From NCBI GenBank assembly GCA_052386675.1, contig JBQTJX010000003.1:5079-69078 (forward strand): a DNA stretch of 64,000 bases, given 5' to 3'. Shown here piece by piece: positions 9,074-16,918 of this stretch (position 1 is its first letter; the number at the start of each line of letters is the position of its first letter). A program made the position numbers and the translations under genes. The notes beneath the pieces are model-generated. The model was not told the DNA's origin. It did not search any database and saw only the letters and a program-made list of their open reading frames with translations. Origin of the DNA: RBG-16-66-20 sp052386675 (GTDB lineage: Bacteria; Pseudomonadota; Gammaproteobacteria; Burkholderiales; SG8-39).

Positions 9074-9703
9074 CTAGGCGGCGAATTTTATCAGACGCTC
9101 CGCCCCTTTACCGTGGCGCAGGACGAGCGGCTCCACGCCGGAGAGGTCGATCACCGTGGTGGGCTCGACGCCGCAGTGCCCGCCGTCCACCACCAGGTCC
9201 ACGCTGTGCTCGAGGCGCTCCCGGATCTCGTCCGCGTCCGCCAGCGGCGCCGGGTCGCCCGGCAGGGACAGGGTCGCCGACAGCATCGGCTCGTCGAGTT
9301 CCCCCAGCAGCGCGAGCGCCACCGGATTGTCCGGGACGCGCACGCCGATCGTCTTGCGCTTCGGGTGCATCAGCCGGCGCGGCACTTCCCGGGTCGCGCG
9401 CAGGATGAACGTGTAGCTGCCGGGCGTGGCCGAACGCAGCAGGCGGAACTGGACGTTGTCCACGATGGCGTAGGTCGCCAGTTCCGACAGGTCGCGGCAC
9501 ATCAGCGTCAGGTGGTGCTTGTCGTCCATGCCGCGGATCCGCCGCAGGCGCTGCACCGCCGCCGCATCCCCGAGGTGGCAGCCCAGCGCATAGCAGGAAT
9601 CGGTCGGGTACGCGACCACGCCGCCCCTGCGCACGATGTCGGCGGCCTGGCGCAGCAACCGCTTCTGCGGATGCGTGGGATGGATCCGGAATATCTGCGC
9701 CAC
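9074..9703 (-). CDS. Sua5/YciO/YrdC family protein (YciO type)
   Basis: The YrdC-like fold binds double-stranded RNA and, in TsaC/Sua5 members, makes threonylcarbamoyl-AMP. The 209-residue product shows GGVVAYPTDSCYALGC, the K/R-rich pocket segments (LRRIRGMDDKHHLTLMC) and PGSYTFILRAT. The overall pattern (PTDSCYALG, KRKTIGVRVPD) is closer to YciO than to TsaC, so a role in t6A synthesis is not certain. It starts with a GTG immediately after the upstream hydrolase stop. Confidence 0.88.
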   Translation of the reverse strand: MAQIFRIHPTHPQKRLLRQAADIVRRGGVVAYPTDSCYALGCHLGDAAAVQRLRRIRGMDDKHHLTLMCRDLSELATYAIVDNVQFRLLRSATPGSYTFILRATREVPRRLMHPKRKTIGVRVPDNPVALALLGELDEPMLSATLSLPGDPAPLADADEIRERLEHSVDLVVDGGHCGVEPTTVIDLSGVEPLVLRHGKGAERLIKFAA

Positions 9704-10576
9704 TCAGGGGCCCGCGAGGAAGCCTTCGATCAGCCGCGCGACCTGCTCGGGCTGGTCGTGGTGCAGCATGTGCCCGGCTTGCGCAACGGTACGGTAGGTA
9801 AGGTTCCTGAACGCAGAGCGGCGCTCCGCAAGGTCGGCGGGCGTCAGCTTCATGCGCGTGATGGTTTCCGATTCCGCGGCATCCACCCACAGCACGGGCG
9901 CGGTGACGCGCTCCCAGCAAGCCCGCGCCTCGTCCAGGCGATACAACGTGGCATTGATCAATTTGTGTGCCGGATCGCTGCGCAGGATCACGCCACCGCC
10001 GTCGGCATCCTTGCCCCAATGGTGGGCAAGAAACTCCGCACGCTCACGGGTCAGGCGCGAATTGTTCTTCTGCAGCCTGTCGGCCAGCGCGGCGTAGCTC
10101 TGGTACGGCCGCCAGCGGGGCGCCTGCTGCAACTCGTCCATCCAGCGCGCATAACGCTTGGGCGCCTGCTCCGGCCGGGTGGCCGGCATGCCAAAGCCTT
10201 CCAGGTTGACGAAGCGCGCGATCCGGTCTGGTCGGATGCCTGCGTACAGGCCACCGACATTGCCACCGAGGCTGTGGCCGACGAGGTTGACCGCCTGCCC
10301 GGGCTGGACGCCTTCCAGCAGCGCGTCCAGGTCACCGAGATAGTCGGGGAACCAGTAGTTGTCCGAACCCGACCACGCGGTCAGGCCGTAGCCGCGCCAG
10401 TCCGGCGCGTAGACGTCCCAGTCCGCCGCCAGCGCATCAACCAGGAACTGGAACGAGGCAGACACGTCCATCCAGCCGTGGAGCAGGAACATCCGGCGTG
10501 ACGGATCGCCCTTCCAGTGGCGCACGTGGTAACGCAGGCCGCGGATGTCTAGGAAACGGGATTCGCTGGGTCGCAT
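9704..10576 (-). CDS. Alpha/beta hydrolase
   Basis: This is a 290-residue alpha/beta-hydrolase with the nucleophile elbow GHSLGG (Ser at 102), an oxyanion loop HGW near 33-35 and a C-terminal catalytic-His segment QAGHMLHHDQPEQ. The cap region and the substrate cannot be assigned. The start is the ATG at 10574-10576 (MRPSESRFLDIRG); a 24-base longer frame is possible but would overlap the divergent promoter space. It is the promoter-proximal gene of the seven-gene run ending with rluB. Confidence 0.88.
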   Translation of the reverse strand: MRPSESRFLDIRGLRYHVRHWKGDPSRRMFLLHGWMDVSASFQFLVDALAADWDVYAPDWRGYGLTAWSGSDNYWFPDYLGDLDALLEGVQPGQAVNLVGHSLGGNVGGLYAGIRPDRIARFVNLEGFGMPATRPEQAPKRYARWMDELQQAPRWRPYQSYAALADRLQKNNSRLTRERAEFLAHHWGKDADGGGVILRSDPAHKLINATLYRLDEARACWERVTAPVLWVDAAESETITRMKLTPADLAERRSAFRNLTYRTVAQAGHMLHHDQPEQVARLIEGFLAGP

Positions 10577-10585
10577 GGCGGGCGC

Positions 10586-10591
10586 TATGAT
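10586..10591 (+). promoter_or_regulatory. Possible -10 box for gamma-carbonic anhydrase gene
   Basis: TATGAT lies 11 bp before the ATG at 10603, inside the 26-bp gap between divergent genes. No convincing -35 hexamer was seen. If used, it would give a transcript with almost no leader. Confidence 0.3.
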
Positions 10592-10602
10592 ACCGGCCAA
10601 CC

Positions 10603-11148
10603 ATGCCCATCTACTCGCTCGGGGACCGCCGTGTCGAATTCCGCGGCGGTCATCACTTCATTGCGCACGACGCCACGCTCGCCGGCTCCATCGTGCTGGA
10701 GGACGAGGTCAGCATCTGGTTCGGCGTCATGATCCGCGCCGACAATGACCGCATCCTCATCGGCGCGCAGACCAACATCCAGGACGGCTCTGTGCTGCAC
10801 GTGGATCCGGGTTATCCAATGGTGCTGGGGCGCGGCGTCACCATCGGCCACAAGGTTATGCTGCATGGCTGCAGCGTCGGCGACGGCGCGCTGGTGGGCA
10901 TCAACAGCGTGGTGATGAACGGAGCGAAAATCGGCGCCGGCGCGCTGATCGGCGCCAACTCGCTCATCGCCGAGGGCAAGGACATCCCGCCGGGCGTGCT
11001 GGTCATGGGCTCTCCAGGCAAGGTCGTCCGTGAACTGACGGCGCAGGAGAAGGAGCGCCTGCCGCTCATCGCGGCAGGTTACGTGGCGCGCTCGCGCCTG
11101 TTCCGGGAGGAACTCAGGGAACAGCCCCTGCCGCCCTCCGCCAGGTAA
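10603..11148 (+). CDS. Gamma-carbonic anhydrase family hexapeptide-repeat protein
   Basis: This is a left-handed beta-helix (hexapeptide repeat) protein of 181 residues. The three histidines expected to bind zinc at trimer interfaces are present (H66, H83, H88 in LHVDPGYPMVL...TIGHKVMLHGC), as is the QTNIQDGSVLHVD signature of the YrdA/PaaY/CaiE group. Carbonic anhydrase activity is plausible but many YrdA-type members are poorly active. It is divergent from the hydrolase gene and convergent with the SDR gene. Confidence 0.9.
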   Translation: MPIYSLGDRRVEFRGGHHFIAHDATLAGSIVLEDEVSIWFGVMIRADNDRILIGAQTNIQDGSVLHVDPGYPMVLGRGVTIGHKVMLHGCSVGDGALVGINSVVMNGAKIGAGALIGANSLIAEGKDIPPGVLVMGSPGKVVRELTAQEKERLPLIAAGYVARSRLFREELREQPLPPSAR

Positions 11149-11177
11149 ACCAGGTTTTCGGTTGGGGAGGGGGCACG

Positions 11178-11197
11178 GGGGAACCGTAGGGTTCCCC
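11178..11197. terminator. Hairpin between convergent genes
   Basis: GGGGAACC-GTAG-GGTTCCCC is a perfect 8-bp stem with a 4-base loop in the 61-bp gap between two convergent genes. It lacks a T run on either strand, so it may act as a weak or factor-dependent bidirectional terminator or mRNA 3' stabiliser. Confidence 0.5.
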
Positions 11198-11209
11198 TGT
11201 ACCCGCTTC

Positions 11210-11971
11210 TTACTTTGGCGCCATGCGTATGGCGCCGTCCAGGCGGATGGTCTCGCCGTTCAGCATTTCGTTCTCCACGATCTGCCGCGCCAGTTGCGCG
11301 TACTCCGGTGCGCGTCCCAGCCGCGACGGGAACGGCACCATCTTGCCCAGCGAATCGCGCACCTCGTCGGGCATGCCCAGCAGCATCGGGGTCTCGAATA
11401 TGCCGGGGGCGATGGTGCAGACGCGGATGCCGTTGCGCGACAGGTCACGCGCGATCGGCAGGGTCATGCCGACGATGCCGCCCTTGGACGCCGAGTAGGC
11501 CGCCTGCCCGATCTGGCCGTCGTAGGCCGCGACCGAGGCGGTGTTGATGATCACGCCACGCTCGCCGGCAGCGTTCGGCCCGGCATTGGCCATGGCGAAG
11601 GCCGCGAGCCGGATCATGTTGAAGCTGCCGATCAGGTTGATGCCGATCACCTTGCTGAAGTGGGCCAGGCTGTGGGGCCCGTCCTTGCCGAGGGTGCGCT
11701 CGGCGGTGCCGATGCCGGCGCAGTTGACCAGCACGTGCAGGCCACCGAAGGCCGACACTGCCGCATCGACCGCCGCCTTGCCGTCGGCCTCGCTGGTGAC
11801 GTCGCATTTCGCGAACCGGCCGCCCAGTTCCTTCGCGAGTTTCTCGCCCGCCTCGACCTGCAGGTCGGCCAGCACCACTTTGCCACCATTCTCCGCCGCC
11901 ATGCGGGCGGTCGCCGCGCCCAGGCCCGAGGCTCCGCCGGTGATGAGGAACACACTGTTCTTGATCTGCAT
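11210..11971 (-). CDS. SDR dehydrogenase, type-2 3-hydroxyacyl-CoA dehydrogenase-like
   Basis: This short-chain dehydrogenase (253 residues) closely resembles HSD17B10/type II 3-hydroxyacyl-CoA dehydrogenases that oxidise 3-hydroxy- or 2-methyl-3-hydroxyacyl-CoA with NAD. It has the nucleotide motif TGGASGLG (11-18), NCAG near 83-86 and the catalytic Ser146, Tyr159 and Lys163 (YSASK). An Asp after the second strand (VVLADL) favours NAD over NADP. The C-terminus (GETIRLDGAIRMAPK) is characteristic. It is monocistronic and ends convergent to the gamma-carbonic anhydrase gene. Confidence 0.9.
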   Translation of the reverse strand: MQIKNSVFLITGGASGLGAATARMAAENGGKVVLADLQVEAGEKLAKELGGRFAKCDVTSEADGKAAVDAAVSAFGGLHVLVNCAGIGTAERTLGKDGPHSLAHFSKVIGINLIGSFNMIRLAAFAMANAGPNAAGERGVIINTASVAAYDGQIGQAAYSASKGGIVGMTLPIARDLSRNGIRVCTIAPGIFETPMLLGMPDEVRDSLGKMVPFPSRLGRAPEYAQLARQIVENEMLNGETIRLDGAIRMAPK

Positions 11972-12046
11972 CGCAACCCCCCGCTCGAAAGGAACGGGAT
12001 GCTAATGCCTTCCCCGGGGCATATCAATATGCCGCCGCGCCGTCCG

Positions 12047-12052
12047 TATAAT
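12047..12052 (+). promoter_or_regulatory. Consensus -10 box upstream of the flavoprotein gene
   Basis: A perfect TATAAT lies 17 bp before the ATG at 12070, in the 98-bp divergent gap. The region 18 bp further upstream (ATCAAT) is a poor -35 match, so an activator or extended element may be needed. The transcript leader would be about 10 bases. Confidence 0.45.
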
Positions 12053-12069
12053 GGTTTGGCCCCCAAACA

Positions 12070-15000
12070 ATGACCGCCATGAGCCTCGCTTTCGACACCA
12101 AGCCGGACGACCTGTACTCGCGCGACGGACTTGCGCGGCTGGATGCGCGCTTCCTCGCGTTCCTCTCGGAAGCAGACGCCGCGCTGCGCGCGCGCCTGGA
12201 GGCGGCGCGCCAGGATCCGTCAGCACTTGCCGTGAAGGCGGAGTCCGAGTTGCTGGTGGCACTGGCCCCGCACCTCGAAGACTTCCTCGCCCGGCTGTTC
12301 GGCGTCCTGCCGGAAGCCCAGGCCCTGGCGGCGCGCCACCACGAGCTCGCCCCGCTCTACTCCGTGAAGCGGCTGTTCGTCCAGCGGCGTGCGCAGCACA
12401 AGGTGAAGCCGGAGGACGCCAGGCCGGATGGTTTCACCTTCTCCAGCGAGCTGGATTTTGCCAGCCAGGTGACTGCCTGGCTGGAGGACGAGGCCGCGAA
12501 CGCCGACCAGCTGGAAGGCGCCGCGCGCTACGCCGCCTGGGCATTGTCGACGCCCGAGGGCAAGGCGAAGCACCGCGCCGGCGTGCTGTTCAAGACGCCG
12601 CCCAAGCTCGACTTCATGCGCCTGGTGCCGGTCCATACGGACGATTCGCACGGCTATGCGCGGCACAGCCTGGAACACCTGCGGCAGCGCGACGGGTTCG
12701 CGCTCACCGATCCCGGGACCGACCTCGCCGGCGCGCTGGACCAGGCGAACTACTGCATCTGGTGCCACGAGCAGGGGAAGGACTCCTGCTCCAAAGGCCT
12801 GAAGGAGAAGGCACCGTCAACGGCATACAAGCAGACGGTGTTCAAAGTCACCCTCGCCGGCTGCCCGCTGGAGGAGAAGATCTCCGAGTTCCACATGGTG
12901 AAGACGCGCGGCCAGCCACTGGCGGCGCTGGCCATCATCTGCGTCGACAACCCGATGGTGGCGGCCACCGGCCACCGCATATGCAACGACTGCATGAAGG
13001 CCTGCATCTACCAGAAGCAGGCGCCGGTGGACATCCCGCAGGCCGAGACGCGCACACTCAAGGACGTGCTGGAACTCCCCTGGGGTTTCGAGATCTACTC
13101 GCTGCTAACGCGCTGGAATCCGCTCAACCTGCGCCGGCCGCTGCCGCTGCCCGACAGCGGAAAAAAGGTGCTGGTGGTGGGACTCGGCCCCGCCGGCTTC
13201 ACCCTGGCGCATCACTTGATGAACGACGGCCACAGCGTGGTCGGCATCGACGGCCTCAAGATCGAGCCGCTGCCTGCGGCGCTGGCGCAAGGTGGCGCGC
13301 TGGTGCGCGACGCTTCGGCGCTGAAGGAGCCGCTGCAGGACCGCGTCATGGCGGGCTTTGGCGGGGTCGCGGAGTACGGCATCACCGTGCGCTGGGACAA
13401 GAACTTCCTCAAGGTGATCCGGCTGCTGCTGGAGCGGCGCCGGGAGTTCGCGATGTTCGGCGGTGTGCGTTTCGGCGGCACCCTGACGCTGGAGGACGCC
13501 TGGGCCCTTGGCTTCGACCATGTCGCGCTGTGCATCGGCGCAGGCAAGCCCACTGTGCTCGACATTCCCAACGGACTCGCGCGCGGCGTGCGCGCGGCGT
13601 CGGATTTCCTGATGGCGCTGCAGCTCACCGGCGCGGCCAAGGCCGATTCCATCGCCAACATGCAACTGCGCCTGCCGGTGGTGGTGGTGGGCGGCGGCCT
13701 GACCGCCATCGACACCGCGACCGAGTCCCTCGCCTACTACACGGTGCAGGTGGAAAAGTTCCTCGCCCGCTACGAGATGCTGGCAAAGGAGCTCGGCGAA
13801 AACGTCGTGCGCGAAAATTGGGACGATCAGGAGCGCGAGATCGCCGAGGAATACCTCGCCCATGGCCGCGCCCTGCGCGAGGCGCCCCCGGAACGGCGCA
13901 CCGAGCTGCTCCAGAAATGGGGCGGCGTCACCATCGCCTATCGCCGCCGCCTGGTGGACAGCCCCTCCTACACCCTGAACCACGAGGAAGTGGAGAAGGC
14001 GCTGGAGGAAGGCATCTGGTTCGCCGAGGGCTTGACGCCTGTCGCGGTGGACGTGGACAACTACGGCGCGGTGCGCGGCATGCGCCTGAAGGCGGACGAC
14101 GGCAAGGAGCACTGGCTTCCCGCCCACACCGTGTTCGTCGCGGCAGGGACGCAGCCGAACACCGTGCTCGCCCGCGAGGACGGGAGCCACTTCCGCCTCG
14201 ACGGCCGGTATTTCGCCGCGTGTGATGACGAAGGCCGCCCGGTGAAGCCGCAATCCTCGGCCTCGAAGCCGGAGACGGTGAACGTACTGCTGTCGCGCGC
14301 CGCCGACGGGCGCTTCGTCAGCTATTTCGGCGACGTGCACCCGTCGTACTTCGGCAACGTGGTGAAGGCCATGGGCTCGGCCAAGCAGGGCTATCCGGTG
14401 GTGTCGGGCGTGCTGGCAAAGCGCGCGCCGGCGTCGAAGCAGCCGCGAGAGGCTTTCGTTGCCGGGCTGAAGGACCAGCTGCTCGCGCGCGTCGAGCGCG
14501 TGGAACGCCTCACCCCCACCATCGTCGAAGTGGTGGTCCGCGCGCCGCTGGCGGCGCGGAAATTCCAGCCCGGACAGTTCTACCGCCTGCAGAACTTCGA
14601 GACGCTGGCGCCGGTTGCGAGCGGAACCCGCCTGCAGATGGAAGGGCTCGCCCTCACCGGTGCCTGGGTGGATCGCGAGCAGGGACTCGTGTCCACAATC
14701 GTGCTGGAGATGGGCGGCTCCTCGGACCTCTGCGCCCTGCTCAAGCCTGGCGAACCGGTGATCCTGATGGGCCCCACCGGCGCGCCGACCGAGATAACCG
14801 GCGGCGAGACGGTCGTGCTGTGCGGCGGCGGCCTCGGCAATGCGGTGCTGTTCTCGATCGGCCAGGCCTTCCGCGCCGCCGGCTCGAAGGTGCTCTATTT
14901 CGCCGGCTACAAGAAGGCCATCGACCGCTACAAGGTGGACGACATCGAAAAGGCTGCCGATGTGGTGATCTGGTGCTGCGACGAGCAGCCTGGCTTCCAG

Positions 15001-15459
15001 CCGCGCCGGCCGCAGGACCGAGCCTTCGTCGGCAACATCGTGCAGGCAATGGAGTGGTATGCCAACGGCAGGCTCGGCGAGCAGAAGCTGTCCATGGGCG
15101 CGGCCGACCGGCTGATCGCCATCGGCTCGGACCGGATGATGGCCGCGGTGGGCCGGGCCCGCCACGATGTCCTCAAGCCGCACCTGAAGCCCGCGCACTT
15201 CGCCATCGGCTCCATCAACTCGCCTATGCAATGCATGATGAAGGAGATCTGCGCGCAGTGCCTGCAGCCGCACCGGGACCCGGCCACCGGCGAGACGAGT
15301 TACGTCTTTTCCTGCTTCAACCAGGACCAGGACCTCGACCAGGTGGATTTCAAGGCCTTGAACGAGCGCCTCAAGCAGAACTCGCTGGCCGAGAAGATCA
15401 CGGCGCGCTGGCTTGCGCGCTGCCTGCCGGCGCGGGGCGCGGCGAAGCCCGCCGTGTAA
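12070..15459 (+). CDS. Fused GltD/NfnB-like and PyrK/NfnA-like iron-sulfur flavoprotein
   Basis: The single 1129-residue chain has four visible parts. Residues 1-220 are not recognised. Residues 229-312 form a GltD-type iron-sulfur segment with Cys 229, 232, 240, 265, 305, 308 and 312. Residues 365-790 are a two-dinucleotide-fold flavoprotein (LVVGLGPAG at 368-376, VVVGGGLTA near 538, FVAAGTQPN), like the glutamate synthase small subunit. Residues 810-1115 are a ferredoxin-reductase-like domain (KFQPGQFYRLQN, LCGGGLGNAVLFSIGQA) ending in a PyrK-like 2Fe-2S motif (Cys 1055, 1061, 1064, 1082). This pairing of halves is that of NfnB plus NfnA, the transhydrogenase that couples NADH, NADPH and ferredoxin, so a bifurcating or transhydrogenase-type electron transfer role is a reasonable inference, not proof. 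The stop codon lies inside an 18-bp palindrome. Confidence 0.85.
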   Translation: MTAMSLAFDTKPDDLYSRDGLARLDARFLAFLSEADAALRARLEAARQDPSALAVKAESELLVALAPHLEDFLARLFGVLPEAQALAARHHELAPLYSVKRLFVQRRAQHKVKPEDARPDGFTFSSELDFASQVTAWLEDEAANADQLEGAARYAAWALSTPEGKAKHRAGVLFKTPPKLDFMRLVPVHTDDSHGYARHSLEHLRQRDGFALTDPGTDLAGALDQANYCIWCHEQGKDSCSKGLKEKAPSTAYKQTVFKVTLAGCPLEEKISEFHMVKTRGQPLAALAIICVDNPMVAATGHRICNDCMKACIYQKQAPVDIPQAETRTLKDVLELPWGFEIYSLLTRWNPLNLRRPLPLPDSGKKVLVVGLGPAGFTLAHHLMNDGHSVVGIDGLKIEPLPAALAQGGALVRDASALKEPLQDRVMAGFGGVAEYGITVRWDKNFLKVIRLLLERRREFAMFGGVRFGGTLTLEDAWALGFDHVALCIGAGKPTVLDIPNGLARGVRAASDFLMALQLTGAAKADSIANMQLRLPVVVVGGGLTAIDTATESLAYYTVQVEKFLARYEMLAKELGENVVRENWDDQEREIAEEYLAHGRALREAPPERRTELLQKWGGVTIAYRRRLVDSPSYTLNHEEVEKALEEGIWFAEGLTPVAVDVDNYGAVRGMRLKADDGKEHWLPAHTVFVAAGTQPNTVLAREDGSHFRLDGRYFAACDDEGRPVKPQSSASKPETVNVLLSRAADGRFVSYFGDVHPSYFGNVVKAMGSAKQGYPVVSGVLAKRAPASKQPREAFVAGLKDQLLARVERVERLTPTIVEVVVRAPLAARKFQPGQFYRLQNFETLAPVASGTRLQMEGLALTGAWVDREQGLVSTIVLEMGGSSDLCALLKPGEPVILMGPTGAPTEITGGETVVLCGGGLGNAVLFSIGQAFRAAGSKVLYFAGYKKAIDRYKVDDIEKAADVVIWCCDEQPGFQPRRPQDRAFVGNIVQAMEWYANGRLGEQKLSMGAADRLIAIGSDRMMAAVGRARHDVLKPHLKPAHFAIGSINSPMQCMMKEICAQCLQPHRDPATGETSYVFSCFNQDQDLDQVDFKALNERLKQNSLAEKITARWLARCLPARGAAKPAV

Positions 15460-15472
15460 CCGATCGGTTACA
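15455..15472. repeat. 18-bp perfect palindrome, copy 1
   Basis: TGTAACCGATCGGTTACA is a perfect inverted repeat that contains the TAA stop of the flavoprotein gene. An identical copy lies at 39426-39443, again over a stop codon. Its form resembles operators of TetR-family repressors. Confidence 0.8.
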
Positions 15473-15485
15473 TTGGAGGCCCGGC

Positions 15486-15522
15486 TTGACAGGCTATACA
15501 AGTCTTATATAAGATTTGTATA
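15486..15522 (+). promoter_or_regulatory. Promoter with overlapping palindromic operator for the RHH gene
   Basis: TTGACA (15486-15491), a 16-bp spacer and TATAAG (15508-15513) form a near-consensus promoter. A 28-bp palindrome at 15495-15522 (half-site ATAAGATTTGTATA, one mismatch between arms) covers the whole -10 region and ends on the first base of the start codon. This geometry is typical of autorepression by the small DNA-binding protein encoded next. The transcript would start about at the ATG, so it may be leaderless. Confidence 0.8.
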
Positions 15523-15725
15523 TGTCCAAGGTAAAATCCAAGATCAGCACCTTCTCCGCCGCCCCGCGTGACCTGGAGATGCTGGAGGTCGTGGCCCGCT
15601 ACCACGGCACCAACAAGAGCGCCACGATCGTCAGCCTGGTGCGCCGCGAGTTCTGGCGCGCCTTCCCGGGCGGCACCGACCGGATTCGCCCCGACCGGGG
15701 CGCAAAAGTCGAAGGACACAAATGA
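15522..15725 (+). CDS. Ribbon-helix-helix type small transcriptional regulator
   Basis: This 67-residue protein fits a ribbon-helix-helix fold: a strand (KISTFSA), helix A (PRDLEMLEVVARYHG) and helix B (NKSATIVSLVRREFWRAF), followed by a basic tail. Such proteins dimerise and bind palindromes with the beta ribbon. The ATG at 15522 is preferred over a TTG at 15516. It is followed with a 4-bp overlap by the substrate-binding protein gene, so it probably controls this ABC transporter operon through the palindrome over its own promoter. No toxin gene is adjacent, which argues against an antitoxin role. Confidence 0.7.
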   Translation: MSKVKSKISTFSAAPRDLEMLEVVARYHGTNKSATIVSLVRREFWRAFPGGTDRIRPDRGAKVEGHK

Positions 15726-16903
15726 AACGCCTGCTCCCGCTGCTCGCCGTACTTGTCCTGTCCTCCGGCGCCTACGCCCAGCCGGTCCGCATCGGCGAAC
15801 TGAACAGCTACAAGGTTTTCCCGGCCTTCCTCGAACCCTACAAGAAGGGCATGGAGCTCGCCCTCGAGGAGATCAACGCCGCGGGCGGCGTTCTGGGCCG
15901 CAAGCTCGAACTGGTGACGCGCGACGACGGCGGCACGCCTGGCGACGCGGTGCGGGTGGCCGAAGAACTGATCACGCGCGACAAGGCCCATGTCCTCATG
16001 GGCACCTTCGCCTCGCACGTGGGCCTCGCGGTGGCGAACCTCGCCAACCAGCGCAAGGTGCTGTTCCTCGCCTCGGAGCCGCTCACCGACAAGATGGTGT
16101 GGGACAACGGCAACCGCTACACCTTCCGCCTCAGGCCATCCACCTACATGCAGACCGCAATGCTGATTCCGGAGGCGGCGAAGCTGAAGAAAAGGCGCTG
16201 GGCCATCGTCTACCCGAACTACGAGTACGGCCAGTCGGCCACAGCGTCCTTCAAGCGGCTGCTGAAGCAGGCGCAACCGGACGTGGAATTCGTCGCCGAA
16301 CAGGCGCCGCCCCTTGGCAAGATCGACGCGGGCGCCGTGGTGCAGGCGCTGGCCGACGCGAAGCCGGACGCCATCTTCTCCTCGCTCTTCGCCGCCGACC
16401 TGCAGCGCTTCGTGCGCGAAGGCAACACGCGCGGCCTGTTCAAGGGCCGCGCGGTGTTCAACCTGCTCGCCGGCGAACCGGAATACCTCGACACGCTCAA
16501 GGACGAGACCCCCGAGGGCTGGTGGGTCACCGGCTATCCGTGGTCCGAGATCCGGACGCCGGCCCACCAGAAGTTCCTCGCCGCCTACCAGGCCAGGTGG
16601 AAGGACTACCCGCGCCAGGGTTCCGTGGTGGGCTACTCCGCGGTGCACACGGTCGCCAACGCCATCCGCCGCGCCGGCGCCACCGACACCGAGAAGCTGG
16701 TCGAGGCGATGAAAGGCCTAGAGATGCCCACGCCATTCGGCCCGATCGTGTGGCGCGCGCTGGACCACCAGTCCACCATGGGCGCCTACGTAGGGCAGCT
16801 CGCCCGCAAGGCCGGCAAGGGCGTGATGGTCAACTGGCGCTTCGCCGACGGGGCGAACTTCCTGCCGCCGTTCGAAGAGATTCGCGCGCTGCGCAAGGAC
16901 TGA
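15722..16903 (+). CDS. ABC transporter substrate-binding protein, LivK family
   Basis: This periplasmic binding protein (393 residues) has a signal peptide (MKRLLPLLAVLVLSSGAYA, cleavage near residue 19) followed by the type I periplasmic fold of the Leu/Ile/Val family: GMELALEEINAAGGVLGRKLELVTRDDGG and VLMGTFASHVGLAVANLANQ. The ligand cannot be told; related proteins bind amino acids, aromatic acids, amides or urea. It is the first transporter gene after the RHH regulator and is followed by a fused permease and two ATPases. Confidence 0.92.
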   Translation: MKRLLPLLAVLVLSSGAYAQPVRIGELNSYKVFPAFLEPYKKGMELALEEINAAGGVLGRKLELVTRDDGGTPGDAVRVAEELITRDKAHVLMGTFASHVGLAVANLANQRKVLFLASEPLTDKMVWDNGNRYTFRLRPSTYMQTAMLIPEAAKLKKRRWAIVYPNYEYGQSATASFKRLLKQAQPDVEFVAEQAPPLGKIDAGAVVQALADAKPDAIFSSLFAADLQRFVREGNTRGLFKGRAVFNLLAGEPEYLDTLKDETPEGWWVTGYPWSEIRTPAHQKFLAAYQARWKDYPRQGSVVGYSAVHTVANAIRRAGATDTEKLVEAMKGLEMPTPFGPIVWRALDHQSTMGAYVGQLARKAGKGVMVNWRFADGANFLPPFEEIRALRKD

Positions 16904-16918
16904 GCGCCGGCACTTCTC

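Noticed and set aside
13105..15501. 798-codon minus-strand frame opposite the flavoprotein gene
   Set aside because: Shadow frame with biased composition; the plus-strand gene has complete cofactor and Cys motifs.
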